Under the pieces are notes generated by a model. The model had not been told where the DNA came from and searched no databases. It saw only the letters and a list, made by a program, of their open reading frames with translations. DNA of 48,269 nucleotides from an uncultured Geobacteraceae bacterium (GTDB lineage Bacteria; Desulfobacterota; Desulfuromonadia; Geobacterales; Pseudopelobacteraceae): the NCBI GenBank assembly GCA_903939115.1, contig CAJAFV010000005.1, positions 1 through 48,269 of the forward strand. Direction: 5' to 3'. Shown here one piece after another: positions 34,728-43,136 of this stretch (positions within the stretch are counted from its first letter, which is position 1; each line of letters begins with the position of its first letter). The position numbers and the translations under genes are program-made.

Positions 34728-35650
34728 GGGACGAACGGTTCAAATACGACATTTACCGTTGTGTGATGACCAAGCGCCGCCCGGATGCTTTCCTTAACAT
34801 GCTGCACGATAAGGTATCCTTCCTGGTGGCTTAGTGCATGATCGATTTTGATTGTCATATCAACCGAGAGTCCTTGACCTAGGTGTCGGGCGACAATCTT
34901 GGATACTTTGCGGACACCGGGAACTACGCGTGCAATCGCTTCGATCTGCTCCAATGTTTTTGAAGGCAATGCGGAGTCAAACAGTCCTTTCAGCGCGTCC
35001 TTGAGCATATCGATGCTCATGGCCATCAGGCAGACCGCTTCAATGAGTGCGACAAGCGAATCCAGAAACACCAGGCCGAAAAAGTGAGCTCCCAGTACCG
35101 CTACAGCAACCATTATCGAGGATATTGCGTCGGAATGGTTGTGGCGGGCATTGGCAAGCATTGAAGGACTCTGCAGTCTGTCTCCAACGCAGAGCAGATA
35201 TTGCGCCAGCTTGTAATTGGCCACGACCGAAATAAGGGCCGCCCAGAAAGCAATCAGCTTCGGTGCCCTGTCGTTACCATAATAAGCGTGCCAGATACCC
35301 TGAATCGAGTTCACGAACAGGAACACAGTCGCAACGATCAGACCAACGCTGATCAGAAACAGCGCAATGTATTCGACTTTTCCGTGACCGTACGGGTGCT
35401 GTTCATCGGCTGGTTTTCCGGAAACCTTGATCCCGATGACGACGACAAGTGCGGCAATAAAATCTTTAAACGAGAAAAGGGCATCGCCCAGAATAGCCTT
35501 ACTGCCGCTGAGGTAGCCGATGAATGCTTTGAATAGCGCCAGGGACAGGTTTGCATACACTGCAGCCCATCCGGCCTTTTTTTCACAGGCACGGCACTCC
35601 TGGAAGTCGTTGCCGCTACTGTTGCAGTTACTCAAAGAAGAACGTGGCAT
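34724..35650 (-). CDS. mamM: MamM: cation diffusion facilitator
   Basis: The 308-residue CDF has six membrane helices and a C-terminal metal-sensing domain. Landmarks are the CRACEKK start, GSKAILGDALFSFKDF, the ADEQHPYGHGKVEY loop close to known MamM (LDAEHPYGHGKVE) and HNHSDAISS in helix 5. In Magnetospirillum MamM the helix-2 metal site includes Tyr46 and Asp50; here the Tyr position is Phe while the Asp is kept. The helix-5 His and Asp are present. MamM stabilises MamB and helps load iron. It overlaps mamP by 19 bp. Confidence 0.95.
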   Translation of the reverse strand: MPRSSLSNCNSSGNDFQECRACEKKAGWAAVYANLSLALFKAFIGYLSGSKAILGDALFSFKDFIAALVVVIGIKVSGKPADEQHPYGHGKVEYIALFLISVGLIVATVFLFVNSIQGIWHAYYGNDRAPKLIAFWAALISVVANYKLAQYLLCVGDRLQSPSMLANARHNHSDAISSIMVAVAVLGAHFFGLVFLDSLVALIEAVCLMAMSIDMLKDALKGLFDSALPSKTLEQIEAIARVVPGVRKVSKIVARHLGQGLSVDMTIKIDHALSHQEGYLIVQHVKESIRAALGHHTTVNVVFEPFVP

Positions 35651-36627
35651 TTAGAACATGCACCTCTGTTGCCGTGTGGCGCAGGAGTCCCTTTTTTAAT
35701 ATTTGGTGCTGTTGTGGCCAGAATATCGCCCAAGTCCTTGGCCATCTGGTTAATATTGGTTCTGCCGGGTGCAATCGTATGGCATGTATCACAGGGGCCA
35801 TAATAGCCATGCGGCGCCCTGTCGGTGGCCAGGATCATCGGCGCCCCCTCGATCTGGGCAAACCCGAGTTCATCAGGGCTATTGATTATTACATTTTTAG
35901 TAGCACCACGCCGGAAGATGGTCACCTGTGCCTGATTAGCCAGAGCAACCAGTTTTGTGGCATTCTTGAATGACTTGAGGTCGGTAACATGATTTCCGTT
36001 TACCGCGGTAATAACATCACCGGCCAATAGACCGGAATCAGCAGCCACCAGCGTTACTTCGTCGACAAAAACACCCGATATATTTGAGGGTATATTGTTG
36101 GCTTTTGCCACAGCAGGCAGCAACGGCCCGGCTTCCAAGCCAATCCAGTGCGCTTCTATCCAGGTTTTCCCAAGTGCGCCACCAGCTACCGGCACGACAT
36201 TTTGGCCCGCAAAGCCGTATGGGTACTGCGCCGCTTGAACGTTCGGATCCTGTTGGGCGTTGGGATCAGTCTGACGGCTCAGGCGGGTTTTTCTGGTTGG
36301 CTGCGTAAAGGGATTCTCTTCACGGAGAGTCACAGGAGACTGACGATTCTGCTGGCTGAAAAACTGTTCACCATTCAGAACATTCATCTGCCCCGGATCC
36401 TTACCCATATTAAACGGGTTCTCCTCTTTCATGACAATCCCGGCAACGGCGGTCGTACCGTTCTGATTGGCAGGAGGGGCACCCTGTTGGGCAATTTCGG
36501 CCTCCATTTCCGCGGCTTCCCTTTTACGCACCGGTCCATCGGCAAGGTAAAAGAAATACACGTACACAAACGAGCCTATCAGCACCAGCAGGAATATCGG
36601 GTTTGCAATAAAATTAAGCTGCTTCAT
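35632..36627 (-). CDS. mamP: MamP: PDZ and double-magnetochrome cytochrome
   Basis: This 331-residue protein has an N-terminal membrane helix (about 10-27) and a polar linker with repeated EENPF motifs (about 68 and 103). One PDZ domain follows (about 150-245), then two magnetochrome motifs, APHGYYGPCDTCH (haem at 279-283) and APHGNRGACSKCH (324-328). MamP oxidises Fe(II) to ferric products in vitro and sets the ferric/ferrous balance for magnetite. The linker is longer than in alphaproteobacterial MamP, and the second haem motif ends only three residues from the C-terminus. It overlaps its neighbours at both ends. Confidence 0.95.
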   Translation of the reverse strand: MKQLNFIANPIFLLVLIGSFVYVYFFYLADGPVRKREAAEMEAEIAQQGAPPANQNGTTAVAGIVMKEENPFNMGKDPGQMNVLNGEQFFSQQNRQSPVTLREENPFTQPTRKTRLSRQTDPNAQQDPNVQAAQYPYGFAGQNVVPVAGGALGKTWIEAHWIGLEAGPLLPAVAKANNIPSNISGVFVDEVTLVAADSGLLAGDVITAVNGNHVTDLKSFKNATKLVALANQAQVTIFRRGATKNVIINSPDELGFAQIEGAPMILATDRAPHGYYGPCDTCHTIAPGRTNINQMAKDLGDILATTAPNIKKGTPAPHGNRGACSKCHVLL

Positions 36628-36796
36628 GTGCCTTGCTTGCTACCGTTTCGTTATTAACGCCGCAGACATCATCGATCTTGCTGGATGCAAACTCTTCAAC
36701 TTTTTTAATCAATTCCGGGTTTGTCCTGTTGATTAGTTCATAGATAACTGCGCCGATAAAAATTCCCGAGAAAACACCGATTAATACTTTGCTCAT
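36614..36796 (-). CDS. 60-residue single-pass membrane miniprotein (YtxH-like)
   Basis: ATG 36796 has AAGGAGTAAC upstream; a longer frame from 36835 would overlap the previous gene and lacks a good ribosome site. The protein has a Gly-containing helix (VLIGVFSGIFIGAVIYELI), then a charged helical tail (NPELIKKVEEFASSKIDDV) with one Cys. The layout is like small YtxH/gas-vesicle-GvpP-type proteins, though that is a weak resemblance. It overlaps mamP by 14 bp, which implies coupled expression. Confidence 0.72.
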   Translation of the reverse strand: MSKVLIGVFSGIFIGAVIYELINRTNPELIKKVEEFASSKIDDVCGVNNETVASKAHEAA

Positions 36797-36800
36797 TTTG

Positions 36801-37163
36801 TTACTCCTTTTCCTTGAGGTTGCCAGCGCACTCACAATAGGTATGTTTAACTTTGAACGGATTTACTAAACTGCTTCTTTCTGCTTCAAAGACTGCAATT
36901 TCTTTTTCAACGCTGTTAAGTTTGGCAATATGTTCCGCTAACACGGCATCTTTAGTGAAATCGGTTACCCCCTCTTTCATCAGGGACGTGACACGTTCTC
37001 CGAAGTTGCGAGATAGCTGATCTTTTTTGCTGTGAAGTGATTTGATGTCATACGCTAAAAAGAGCCTTTTTGAACACTGCGTCGCGGTGTCGGCTGTTTT
37101 TTGCACAACATCAATAAAAATGTCGCCAACGTGTTTGAGATTATATCTGAGATCACATGCCAT
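36801..37163 (-). CDS. Small coiled-coil protein (copy 1 of a duplicated family)
   Basis: The 120-residue protein starts at ATG 37163 after AAAGGAGCG. It is helical throughout: DLRYNLKHVGDIFIDVVQKTAD, then SLHSKKDQLSRNFGERVTSL and a second helix. The paralogue at 44477-44845 shares the N-terminal DLRxNLxHVGxIFxDxVQK pattern and the SLHSKK motif. There is no membrane helix. The C-terminus (TYCECAGNLKEKE) holds two cysteines absent from the paralogue. It is probably a cytoplasmic structural or adaptor protein; function unknown. Confidence 0.78.
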   Translation of the reverse strand: MACDLRYNLKHVGDIFIDVVQKTADTATQCSKRLFLAYDIKSLHSKKDQLSRNFGERVTSLMKEGVTDFTKDAVLAEHIAKLNSVEKEIAVFEAERSSLVNPFKVKHTYCECAGNLKEKE

Positions 37164-37231
37164 AATTCTCGCTCCTTTGCAATATATAAACAGGTATCAC
37201 GCAACCAGGAACCACTTCTTCATCGTCTGTT

Positions 37232-37468
37232 TTATTCAACAATCTCCTGAGTTTTCTTCGTTTTACGTATCGCTTTATATACCGACATGACGGTTACAGA
37301 CAACGCCACGCCAACCAGCACACTGACCATAATTATCGAACTGAGCCCGATTGGCCGCGGGTCTCCGAGAATGATCTTGACCGGAACAGGAGTACTGTTC
37401 TGATCCAGGAACAGAACAGCCAGGAACAAAGTAATAACAGTAGTAAAAAAAATCAGTTTTTTTTGCAT
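37232..37468 (-). CDS. LapA-like (DUF1049) two-helix small membrane protein, possible MamL counterpart
   Basis: The 78-residue protein has a basic start (MQKK), a helix (LIFFTTVITLFLAVLFLDQN), a strand-like PVPVKIILGD loop, a second helix (SSIIMVSVLVGVALSVTVMS) and a basic tail (KAIRKTKKTQEIVE). The helix-QN-PV-helix-basic tail plan is that of LapA/DUF1049 proteins. MamL, one of the small essential magnetosome membrane proteins, has a similar two-helix and basic-tail layout, so this is a candidate; the name is withheld because sequence identity cannot be judged here. Confidence 0.72.
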   Translation of the reverse strand: MQKKLIFFTTVITLFLAVLFLDQNSTPVPVKIILGDPRPIGLSSIIMVSVLVGVALSVTVMSVYKAIRKTKKTQEIVE

Positions 37469-37548
37469 GTGATTATAAACCAGACTTTATTTTTTTCTAC
37501 GGATGTGGGTTCTGCCGCGACACTCGTACGTATATCAGCAGATAAACA

Positions 37549-37818
37549 TTAGTCTTTTTTGATGCCTTTTAAGAACCCGAGCGCACCACCGGTCAAACCA
37601 AACGCCTTTAATACCAGTAGGGCCGGAATAGCAACCTCGGCTGCCGCCGCAGCGACGACCAGACTAATGCCGGTGACGATACCAACTCCCAATCCGGCAG
37701 CCGTTTTACCAATAATTGAGCAGGCCGTGTGAATATTTTCTTCTGTTGTCGGCGTACAGTTGTAACTGCTGCCGGTCTGTCTACTCTCGGAATTTTTTGC
37801 TGACGTCGTAGAATCCAA
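37549..37818 (-). CDS. Gly/Ala-rich small membrane protein (copy 1 of a duplicated family)
   Basis: The 89-residue protein has a polar start with a Cys (NCTPTTEENIHTACS), then two Gly/Ala/Val helices (GKTAAGLGVGIVTGISLVVA and VAIPALLVLKAFGLTGGA) and a GFLKGIKKD tail. The paralogue at 42869-43135 is about 70% identical over the membrane part (ENIHTACSxxGKTxAGLGVG). The family is not recognised; Gly-zipper packing suggests oligomerisation in the membrane. Confidence 0.78.
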   Translation of the reverse strand: MDSTTSAKNSESRQTGSSYNCTPTTEENIHTACSIIGKTAAGLGVGIVTGISLVVAAAAAEVAIPALLVLKAFGLTGGALGFLKGIKKD

Positions 37819-37858
37819 TGTCGCCTCCTTCTCTAACTATAATTTTTCTGAACACGAA

Positions 37859-38632
37859 CTAAGCGCTAAGCATCAGAATATGTTCCAGCCGCACCTTGTC
37901 GCCGTATTCAAGCAACTTACTCTTGTATTCAAGCAACTTACCGGTCTCCTTGAGACATATCCCTGTCAAAATATCGCTCAGACTGGTTATATCGTCAAGA
38001 TAAATAAAAGTGCCGTCAGTCTCACTGGCCATCCAGCGGAAACTGGATTCCGTTTCGTGGATGTTGTTGCACAGAATCGGATATATTTTGATGCCTTTGG
38101 TTTTGATGGCTTCGACTTCCTGCCGATAATCTTTCATCCGTGTACAGGCTCTAAAGCTGTCGATGACACCATGAGCAGGTTTGTCTCCGACAAGAACAAT
38201 CGCTTTTGGTGTTCTCGACAGCCCCCAGTTCAGGTTGACGGCATCGTATAAAGCGCATTCGACAGCTTCGGCGTCGTTGCCACCTACGCCGATATGCAGA
38301 TCCGGTGAACGGAGGAATTCCACCATCTCCTTTTTGTCAAAAGTGAGCGGCAGTATTTTGGTCAGATAAAATTCGTCCTCCCCCTCGTCACCATGGTCCT
38401 TATAGGCGACGACACCCATTCTCACTCCCTGAGAATATTCGAAAACATCCTCCATGATTTTGAGAATATTATCGCGTACTTCATGTATGTAAGGTTCCAT
38501 GCTGCCGGTGGTATCAATGGCAAAAACCACATCAAGGGATGATTCTACGACTAAACGGCCACTTTTCAGATGATTTTCCCGCTCACTCATCTCCTTGAAC
38601 AATTTATCTTTCTTGGCTTGTACTGTTTCCAT
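37859..38632 (-). CDS. Von Willebrand factor A (VWA) domain protein
   Basis: The 257-residue protein starts at ATG 38632 with GGAG ten bases upstream; a TTG at 38689 would add 19 residues without a ribosome site. A helical start (QAKKDKLFKEMSERENHLKS) leads to a VWA domain with the metal-ion-dependent adhesion site DTTGS at residues 40-44, the later hydrophobic core (GVRMGVVAYKDHGDEGED) and KAIVLVGDKPAHG. There is no signal peptide, so the VWA face is cytoplasmic. VWA domains mediate metal-dependent protein binding. It lies between the acidic repeat gene and small membrane-protein genes near mamK. Confidence 0.85.
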   Translation of the reverse strand: METVQAKKDKLFKEMSERENHLKSGRLVVESSLDVVFAIDTTGSMEPYIHEVRDNILKIMEDVFEYSQGVRMGVVAYKDHGDEGEDEFYLTKILPLTFDKKEMVEFLRSPDLHIGVGGNDAEAVECALYDAVNLNWGLSRTPKAIVLVGDKPAHGVIDSFRACTRMKDYRQEVEAIKTKGIKIYPILCNNIHETESSFRWMASETDGTFIYLDDITSLSDILTGICLKETGKLLEYKSKLLEYGDKVRLEHILMLSA

Positions 38633-38783
38633 GTAACGTCTGCTCCAACAATAAGTTTCGTACGTACGCTTCTGAGACAAATTACACAATCAAAAAATAG
38701 AAACGGGCGTCTACAGTGCCGTGAAATGACAAGAGAAGCAATCTTTTTTATCTTCTCCTCGCCATCAATGGCTAAATTACTGC

Positions 38784-41450
38784 CTATCTCCGCTTTTTGG
38801 AACGATCTTTCAGAGAAGCGGCACCATTCACATTCTCTCTGGAAAGAATGTCTTTTTTTCGGTTACCCTGTTTTTTATTGGGGGTTGACTCGGTTGTTTC
38901 AGTATCATCTGCAGTGGCAGACTCCACTTCTTCTTCCTCCTCGTCCTCCTCCTCAGCATCAGTCGTGTCCTCGTCGCCGGCATCCGTCTCATCTACGTCG
39001 GTTTCAGAAGGGTTTTCCTCATCCTCCGTTTCCGGAACGTCATCTGTAGCAGCTGACGGAACGGAATCCGTTTCCGTCTCTTGTGGCTCAGAGGACTCTT
39101 CAACGTCGGGCTGTACCGCGATTGCACCGGCATGATCTTCCAGAATCTCGCTGATTTTATATTTCTCGACGTCATCTGCCTGCATACCACGGGTGACGGA
39201 CTCAATGTCTTCCCTTGTTGGTGGTTCCAGATGCGCAGCGGGCATATCATCAGGAACCGGGGTGAGTATGGAAAACTGATTCCGGTATAACCGTGTGCGA
39301 AAGACCGAGCCTGATTCCTCTTTTAAAGTAGCTTCCGGTCGTGCAACCGGAATAAAGGGAACGTGATCCGAAACGACGCCAAACGATTCGCCCTGTGCGA
39401 CAGTAACAACGGCCGGTGTTTCATCAGCGGCAGGCGCCAACGATACAGGCTCCTCCTCAACAGATGTTTCAGCCTCCTCACTGACTGCGACTTCTTCACT
39501 GACGGCGGCATCTTTACTAACAACGGCTTCTTCAGAAGTGGTTTCTTCAGAGGTGGTTTCTGCGACCAGTTCCGACACAGTTTCCGTCTCTTCCGGCACT
39601 GCCTGAGCTACCTCCTCACTGGCTGCCGTCTCCACAGCATCAACTTCAGCAGTAGTCTCCTCAACGGTTACTTCTACAGCGTCTGCGGCAGTGATCGTAA
39701 CTGCATCGGTATCAGCTCCCTGCAGCCCAAAGACCTCCTCTGCTTCAGGCACCGGGACAATTGGAGGGTGTTCCAAAACTTCGTCAAACGATATCGGAGT
39801 GCTGTCAGATTCACTTTCAATTGCATCTGTCTCGGCTGGGGCGGCAGTCGCCACGGCCAACTCGTCGCCAACAACAGGCTCCACCGGTTCGGACTGCTCA
39901 GTCTGCTCTTCTTCAACAGCAGACTCCACCGCCTCAGACTGCTCGCTCAACTCATCTTCAACAGCAGGCACCACCGCCTCAGACTGCTCATTCAACTCTT
40001 CTTCAACAGCAGGCTCCACCGGCTCAGACTGCTCATCAAGAGCGGTCACGGTCTCCTCACTAGCAAGCTCATTCCGGGCTTCCTCTGCCTGTATGTCGCG
40101 AACGACGGCCTTGATATCTTCTTCTGTTGGAGGCTGCAGGGCAGGCACCGGGATTGTGGACAATTTTGTTCTGCTATTTACATACGGGGTGTCTTCTGAT
40201 GGATCGCTTTCTACGTGAGCGGCTGTTTCGACGACAGCATCGACAACGGCGCTGCCCTCAGTCTCAGTCACTTCTGACGGCTCACTGTCTGCGAGAGTGA
40301 CCGTTTCGACAACAGCATCCAAACCGCTCTCTGTCTCAGACAATGCAGCAGCATCGGATGCTACAACCGCCTCAACAGCAACCGGAGTCTCAACCGGAAC
40401 TTCTTCACTTACCGGCTCTGCCTTTACCGGCGCGGTAGCAGCCTTCACCGGTGTGGCGGCGGCTTTTACGCCGGAAAGCTCGGCTTTACGCTGGTTCAGT
40501 GTGGCAATTTCAGCTTTAAGTTCAGTGATCTTTGCAACAAGGGCAACGACCGGCGCAGCGGCAATGGCGTCATTCGGATCCGGGTATTTTGCCGTTTCCT
40601 TGGCAACCTCCAGATACAGGCTTTTAACTTTCTTGTCGTTTTCTGCCAGCTTGCGCTCAATGTTTAATTTTTCACCCGGCAGGTACCCTGACAGTGAGCC
40701 TGCTATTGCATGCATAAAAAACTTCGCAACACCTGCAGATTCCGGTTGCGGTTTCTTTATCTCTGGCTGCGGCTTCTTTACCGCCGACTGCGGTTTCTTT
40801 TCCGCCGGTTTTTGCTTGTCTGCCTTTGGTTTGGCCAAATCGGCGAACTGAAGCTTCAAAGTGCTGTTTTCGGCATTGAGCTCGTTAATCTTTGCATTAA
40901 TTGCGGTAACCGCTTGAGAGTGAATCGCTTCATACGGATCGGGCTGTTTTGAGACTTCCTTTGCAAACTCGACGTACAGGTTCTGTATCTTTTTTTCGTT
41001 TGCAAAAATCTTGTTCTGCAAGCCCGCCTTTTCGCCCGGGAGAAGTCCTGATATCGAATGAGCAATAAAGCCGGATATACCGTCAGAGTCCTGCTGCGGC
41101 TTTTTAGCGGCCTTTACTCCATCTATCTCGGCAATACGCTGCTTCATCAGCGCGATTTCGGCATTAAGCTCCCTGATAGTGTTGAGGATGGCTACAACGG
41201 TTTCTGACTCAAGTGCTGCCGCGGGGTCTGCATACTTTGAGGTCTCTTTTGCAATTCCGGAGGATAATGCCTGAATCTTCTTTTCGAACGCCTTGATCCT
41301 GGTGCCAAGCTTTGTTCTTTCGCCCGGCGACAACGCGGACATCGTGCAATTAAAAGCTGCCGACCCGGCATCAAAAGCCGTAACAAGCGCAGAACCTCCC
41401 GCATTCATTGTTCTTGCAATTATGTTCAATAACACAGCATTTCGCCTCAT
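38784..41450 (-). CDS. Large acidic coiled-coil repeat protein next to mamK (possible MamJ-type linker)
   Basis: The 888-residue protein starts at ATG 41450 after GGGGGGAAAG (an in-frame ATG at 41474 adds 8 residues). The N-terminal third has three roughly 100-residue repeats of coiled coil (LLPGEKxxLxxK, then FAKEVSKxPDP, AIxxxINELNAEN) joined by Pro/Lys-rich linkers. The middle is a Glu/Val/Ala/Pro-rich region with imperfect tandem units (EQSEAV, PAVEEELN). A PPTxEDIxxVxxxxQA motif occurs twice, about 290 residues apart, and the C-terminus is strongly basic (KKQGNRKKD). In Magnetospirillum the acidic-repeat MamJ links vesicles to MamK, and its gene is next to mamK. The same role is inferred here from composition and position only. 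Confidence 0.82.
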   Translation of the reverse strand: MRRNAVLLNIIARTMNAGGSALVTAFDAGSAAFNCTMSALSPGERTKLGTRIKAFEKKIQALSSGIAKETSKYADPAAALESETVVAILNTIRELNAEIALMKQRIAEIDGVKAAKKPQQDSDGISGFIAHSISGLLPGEKAGLQNKIFANEKKIQNLYVEFAKEVSKQPDPYEAIHSQAVTAINAKINELNAENSTLKLQFADLAKPKADKQKPAEKKPQSAVKKPQPEIKKPQPESAGVAKFFMHAIAGSLSGYLPGEKLNIERKLAENDKKVKSLYLEVAKETAKYPDPNDAIAAAPVVALVAKITELKAEIATLNQRKAELSGVKAAATPVKAATAPVKAEPVSEEVPVETPVAVEAVVASDAAALSETESGLDAVVETVTLADSEPSEVTETEGSAVVDAVVETAAHVESDPSEDTPYVNSRTKLSTIPVPALQPPTEEDIKAVVRDIQAEEARNELASEETVTALDEQSEPVEPAVEEELNEQSEAVVPAVEDELSEQSEAVESAVEEEQTEQSEPVEPVVGDELAVATAAPAETDAIESESDSTPISFDEVLEHPPIVPVPEAEEVFGLQGADTDAVTITAADAVEVTVEETTAEVDAVETAASEEVAQAVPEETETVSELVAETTSEETTSEEAVVSKDAAVSEEVAVSEEAETSVEEEPVSLAPAADETPAVVTVAQGESFGVVSDHVPFIPVARPEATLKEESGSVFRTRLYRNQFSILTPVPDDMPAAHLEPPTREDIESVTRGMQADDVEKYKISEILEDHAGAIAVQPDVEESSEPQETETDSVPSAATDDVPETEDEENPSETDVDETDAGDEDTTDAEEEDEEEEEVESATADDTETTESTPNKKQGNRKKDILSRENVNGAASLKDRSKKRR

Positions 41451-41518
41451 AATCTTTCCCCCCTGAAATAACATAATTAGTACGCTATAGCTGTATACTT
41501 GAAGTCATAAACCTATAA

Positions 41519-41555
41519 ACTCCAGTCAATCTTCCGGCGGGAGAGGGACTGGAGT
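41519..41555. terminator. 9-bp hairpin between mamK and the acidic repeat gene
   Basis: ACTCCAGTC (41519-41527) pairs with GACTGGAGT (41547-41555) around a 19-nt GC-rich loop. It lies 30 bp after the mamK stop on the minus strand, in the 134-bp gap before the acidic repeat gene. There is no T-run, so partial termination or mRNA processing is more likely than full termination. Confidence 0.45.
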
Positions 41556-41584
41556 CTTAGTAATACTGCAATTACCCCATTGGG

Positions 41585-42658
41585 TTATTCTGATTTTTCT
41601 GTTTTTTTCTGCTTTATTTCAGCCCACAGATCTTCAGGCGTATCCTTGCAATACATAAGAGCGCCGTTCGCACCGGCATAGACTGGATCTGGAATCTTTC
41701 TCACACTGCCGTACCCCAATGATTCCATCATATGCTTTTCCAACTCTTCGCCCAGGCCGATTATCTGGCTACCGCCACCTGCGAGGACGATATTTCCTTT
41801 CAACTCCTCCTGGAATTCAGGATCATACGTTGAAACAAGGTACTTGATTGCATCTGATATTTCCGGAACTATGGCGCTGCACGCCTGACGTAATTCGTCA
41901 GTCAAATCCAGATCCGTCGGTTTGCCGCATACCGGCAGCGTAAGTATCAGTTTTTCATCGGTGGCGGCAATTATCGCGTGTTCTTCCTTAAACGATCTCA
42001 GCATGTTTATGGTGTAATTGGCATCCGGATATTTGGCGTCCAGCAGGTCAAAAAAGACGTTGTCGATATAGTCGCCCGCTTTATAGGTCGTCAACTGATC
42101 TTCTTTCGTTGGATACACTCCCTGCATCCTGCAGAGGTCAACCGTCCCCCCGCCTATGTCAATGATGAGACAGTTGTTCAGTAAATTCATACCGTACGCG
42201 ACCGTAAAAGGCTCAGAAACTACCTGGACGCCATCAAACATTGATTCCGACAAATCTATCAGCGCCTGATTGTTATTCTCGTTTGCAAGGGCCGGTGTTC
42301 CGATGACGGCCCGTATCAGATAATCCTGAGGCCTCCCCTGTGTGGCAAGACCGATCAGATGTTTGAAGAGCAGTTGCGCCACCCAGGTGATATGCTTGTA
42401 GTCACTCAGGTTTTCCTCTGCATGATCCGAATACTTGAGGACCCCCCGTTCAAGCGGACGGAAGACATTGCAGGACAAGCGGTTTTTAATGGCATCGTCG
42501 CCAATCAGATACTCCTTGCCGAGCAGCCTCCGTGCAATCATGTCTTTCGGGAATCCAACGTAGCTCGGCACACAGGCGCGCACACCATTATCGGCAGCGA
42601 TCACACTTACTGAGCTTCCAAAATCAATACCGACGTTCATAATTTTTGGTTCACGCAT
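41585..42658 (-). CDS. mamK: MamK: actin-like magnetosome filament protein
   Basis: The 357-residue protein has the actin/Hsp70 ATPase core: phosphate-1 VGIDFGSSVSV near residue 9, phosphate-2 DIGGGTVDL at 167-175 and the adenosine loop VLAGGGSQIIG at about 291. Length matches known MamK proteins. MamK polymers align magnetosomes along the cell axis. Start ATG 42658 has AGGGGG upstream; a second ATG (residue 7) is less well placed. The upstream gap to 42868 contains a small palindrome. Confidence 0.95.
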   Translation of the reverse strand: MREPKIMNVGIDFGSSVSVIAADNGVRACVPSYVGFPKDMIARRLLGKEYLIGDDAIKNRLSCNVFRPLERGVLKYSDHAEENLSDYKHITWVAQLLFKHLIGLATQGRPQDYLIRAVIGTPALANENNNQALIDLSESMFDGVQVVSEPFTVAYGMNLLNNCLIIDIGGGTVDLCRMQGVYPTKEDQLTTYKAGDYIDNVFFDLLDAKYPDANYTINMLRSFKEEHAIIAATDEKLILTLPVCGKPTDLDLTDELRQACSAIVPEISDAIKYLVSTYDPEFQEELKGNIVLAGGGSQIIGLGEELEKHMMESLGYGSVRKIPDPVYAGANGALMYCKDTPEDLWAEIKQKKTEKSE

Positions 42659-42868
42659 GAAACCCCCTTTTTATCACCATTATATTTAAACTAATTTCGT
42701 ATTAGTAAATAAGCAACTACCCCTTGGACTATACAACCGGGTGAAGGGAAAGCAGAGTGCCGGATAGCTGTATCTCCCATAATCCGCACATAGAGCCGAA
42801 TTTACATGGTGAAGGTTATTTCACATTTTTATAAACGTGTCAACCGCCACATTTCTAAGGACAATTAA
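42659..42868 (-). promoter_or_regulatory. Non-coding gap upstream of mamK with ACTAAT/ATTAGT palindrome
   Basis: This 210-bp gap holds the mamK ribosome site and, at 42690-42706, the inverted pair ACTAAT and ATTAGT around 5 bases in an AT-rich stretch. It is the longest intergenic gap inside the main cluster and a plausible internal promoter for mamK and the genes downstream. No firm -35/-10 pair was found. Confidence 0.35.
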
Positions 42869-43135
42869 TTACTTCTTGATGCCTGTTACAAACCCGAGCG
42901 CTCCTCCTGTCAGTCCAAGAGCCTTTAATAACAATATGGCCGGTACGGCGACTTCGGCTGCGGCCGCTACGACTACCAGACTTATGCCGGCAACGACTCC
43001 GACTCCCAGGCCGGCTACCGTTTTGCCAACAACAGAACAGGCGGTGTGAATGTTTTCCTCAGGCGTGTTCACGCAACAGTAACTGTTGACGACCTGTTTT
43101 CTCGCAGAACTATTCTCTGTCGGTACCGTCTCCAT
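42869..43135 (-). CDS. Gly/Ala-rich small membrane protein (copy 2 of a duplicated family)
   Basis: This 88-residue protein starts at ATG 43135 with GAGGTGG eight bases upstream; the in-frame ATG at 43150 would place its start inside that ribosome site. It is the paralogue of the protein at 37549-37818: ENIHTACSVVGKTVAGLGVG, then a second Gly/Ala helix and GFVTGIKK. It follows directly on the stop of the 43137 gene. The pair flanks the mamK/acidic repeat/VWA genes on either side, consistent with segmental duplication. Confidence 0.8.
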   Translation of the reverse strand: METVPTENSSARKQVVNSYCCVNTPEENIHTACSVVGKTVAGLGVGVVAGISLVVVAAAAEVAVPAILLLKALGLTGGALGFVTGIKK

Positions 43136-43136
43136 A

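Noticed and set aside
39363..40218. Ser/Thr/Arg-rich plus-strand frames antisense to the acidic repeat gene
   Set aside because: Low-complexity product of the reverse complement of Glu/Val-rich codons; the minus frame has a start, a ribosome site and coherent coiled-coil repeats.
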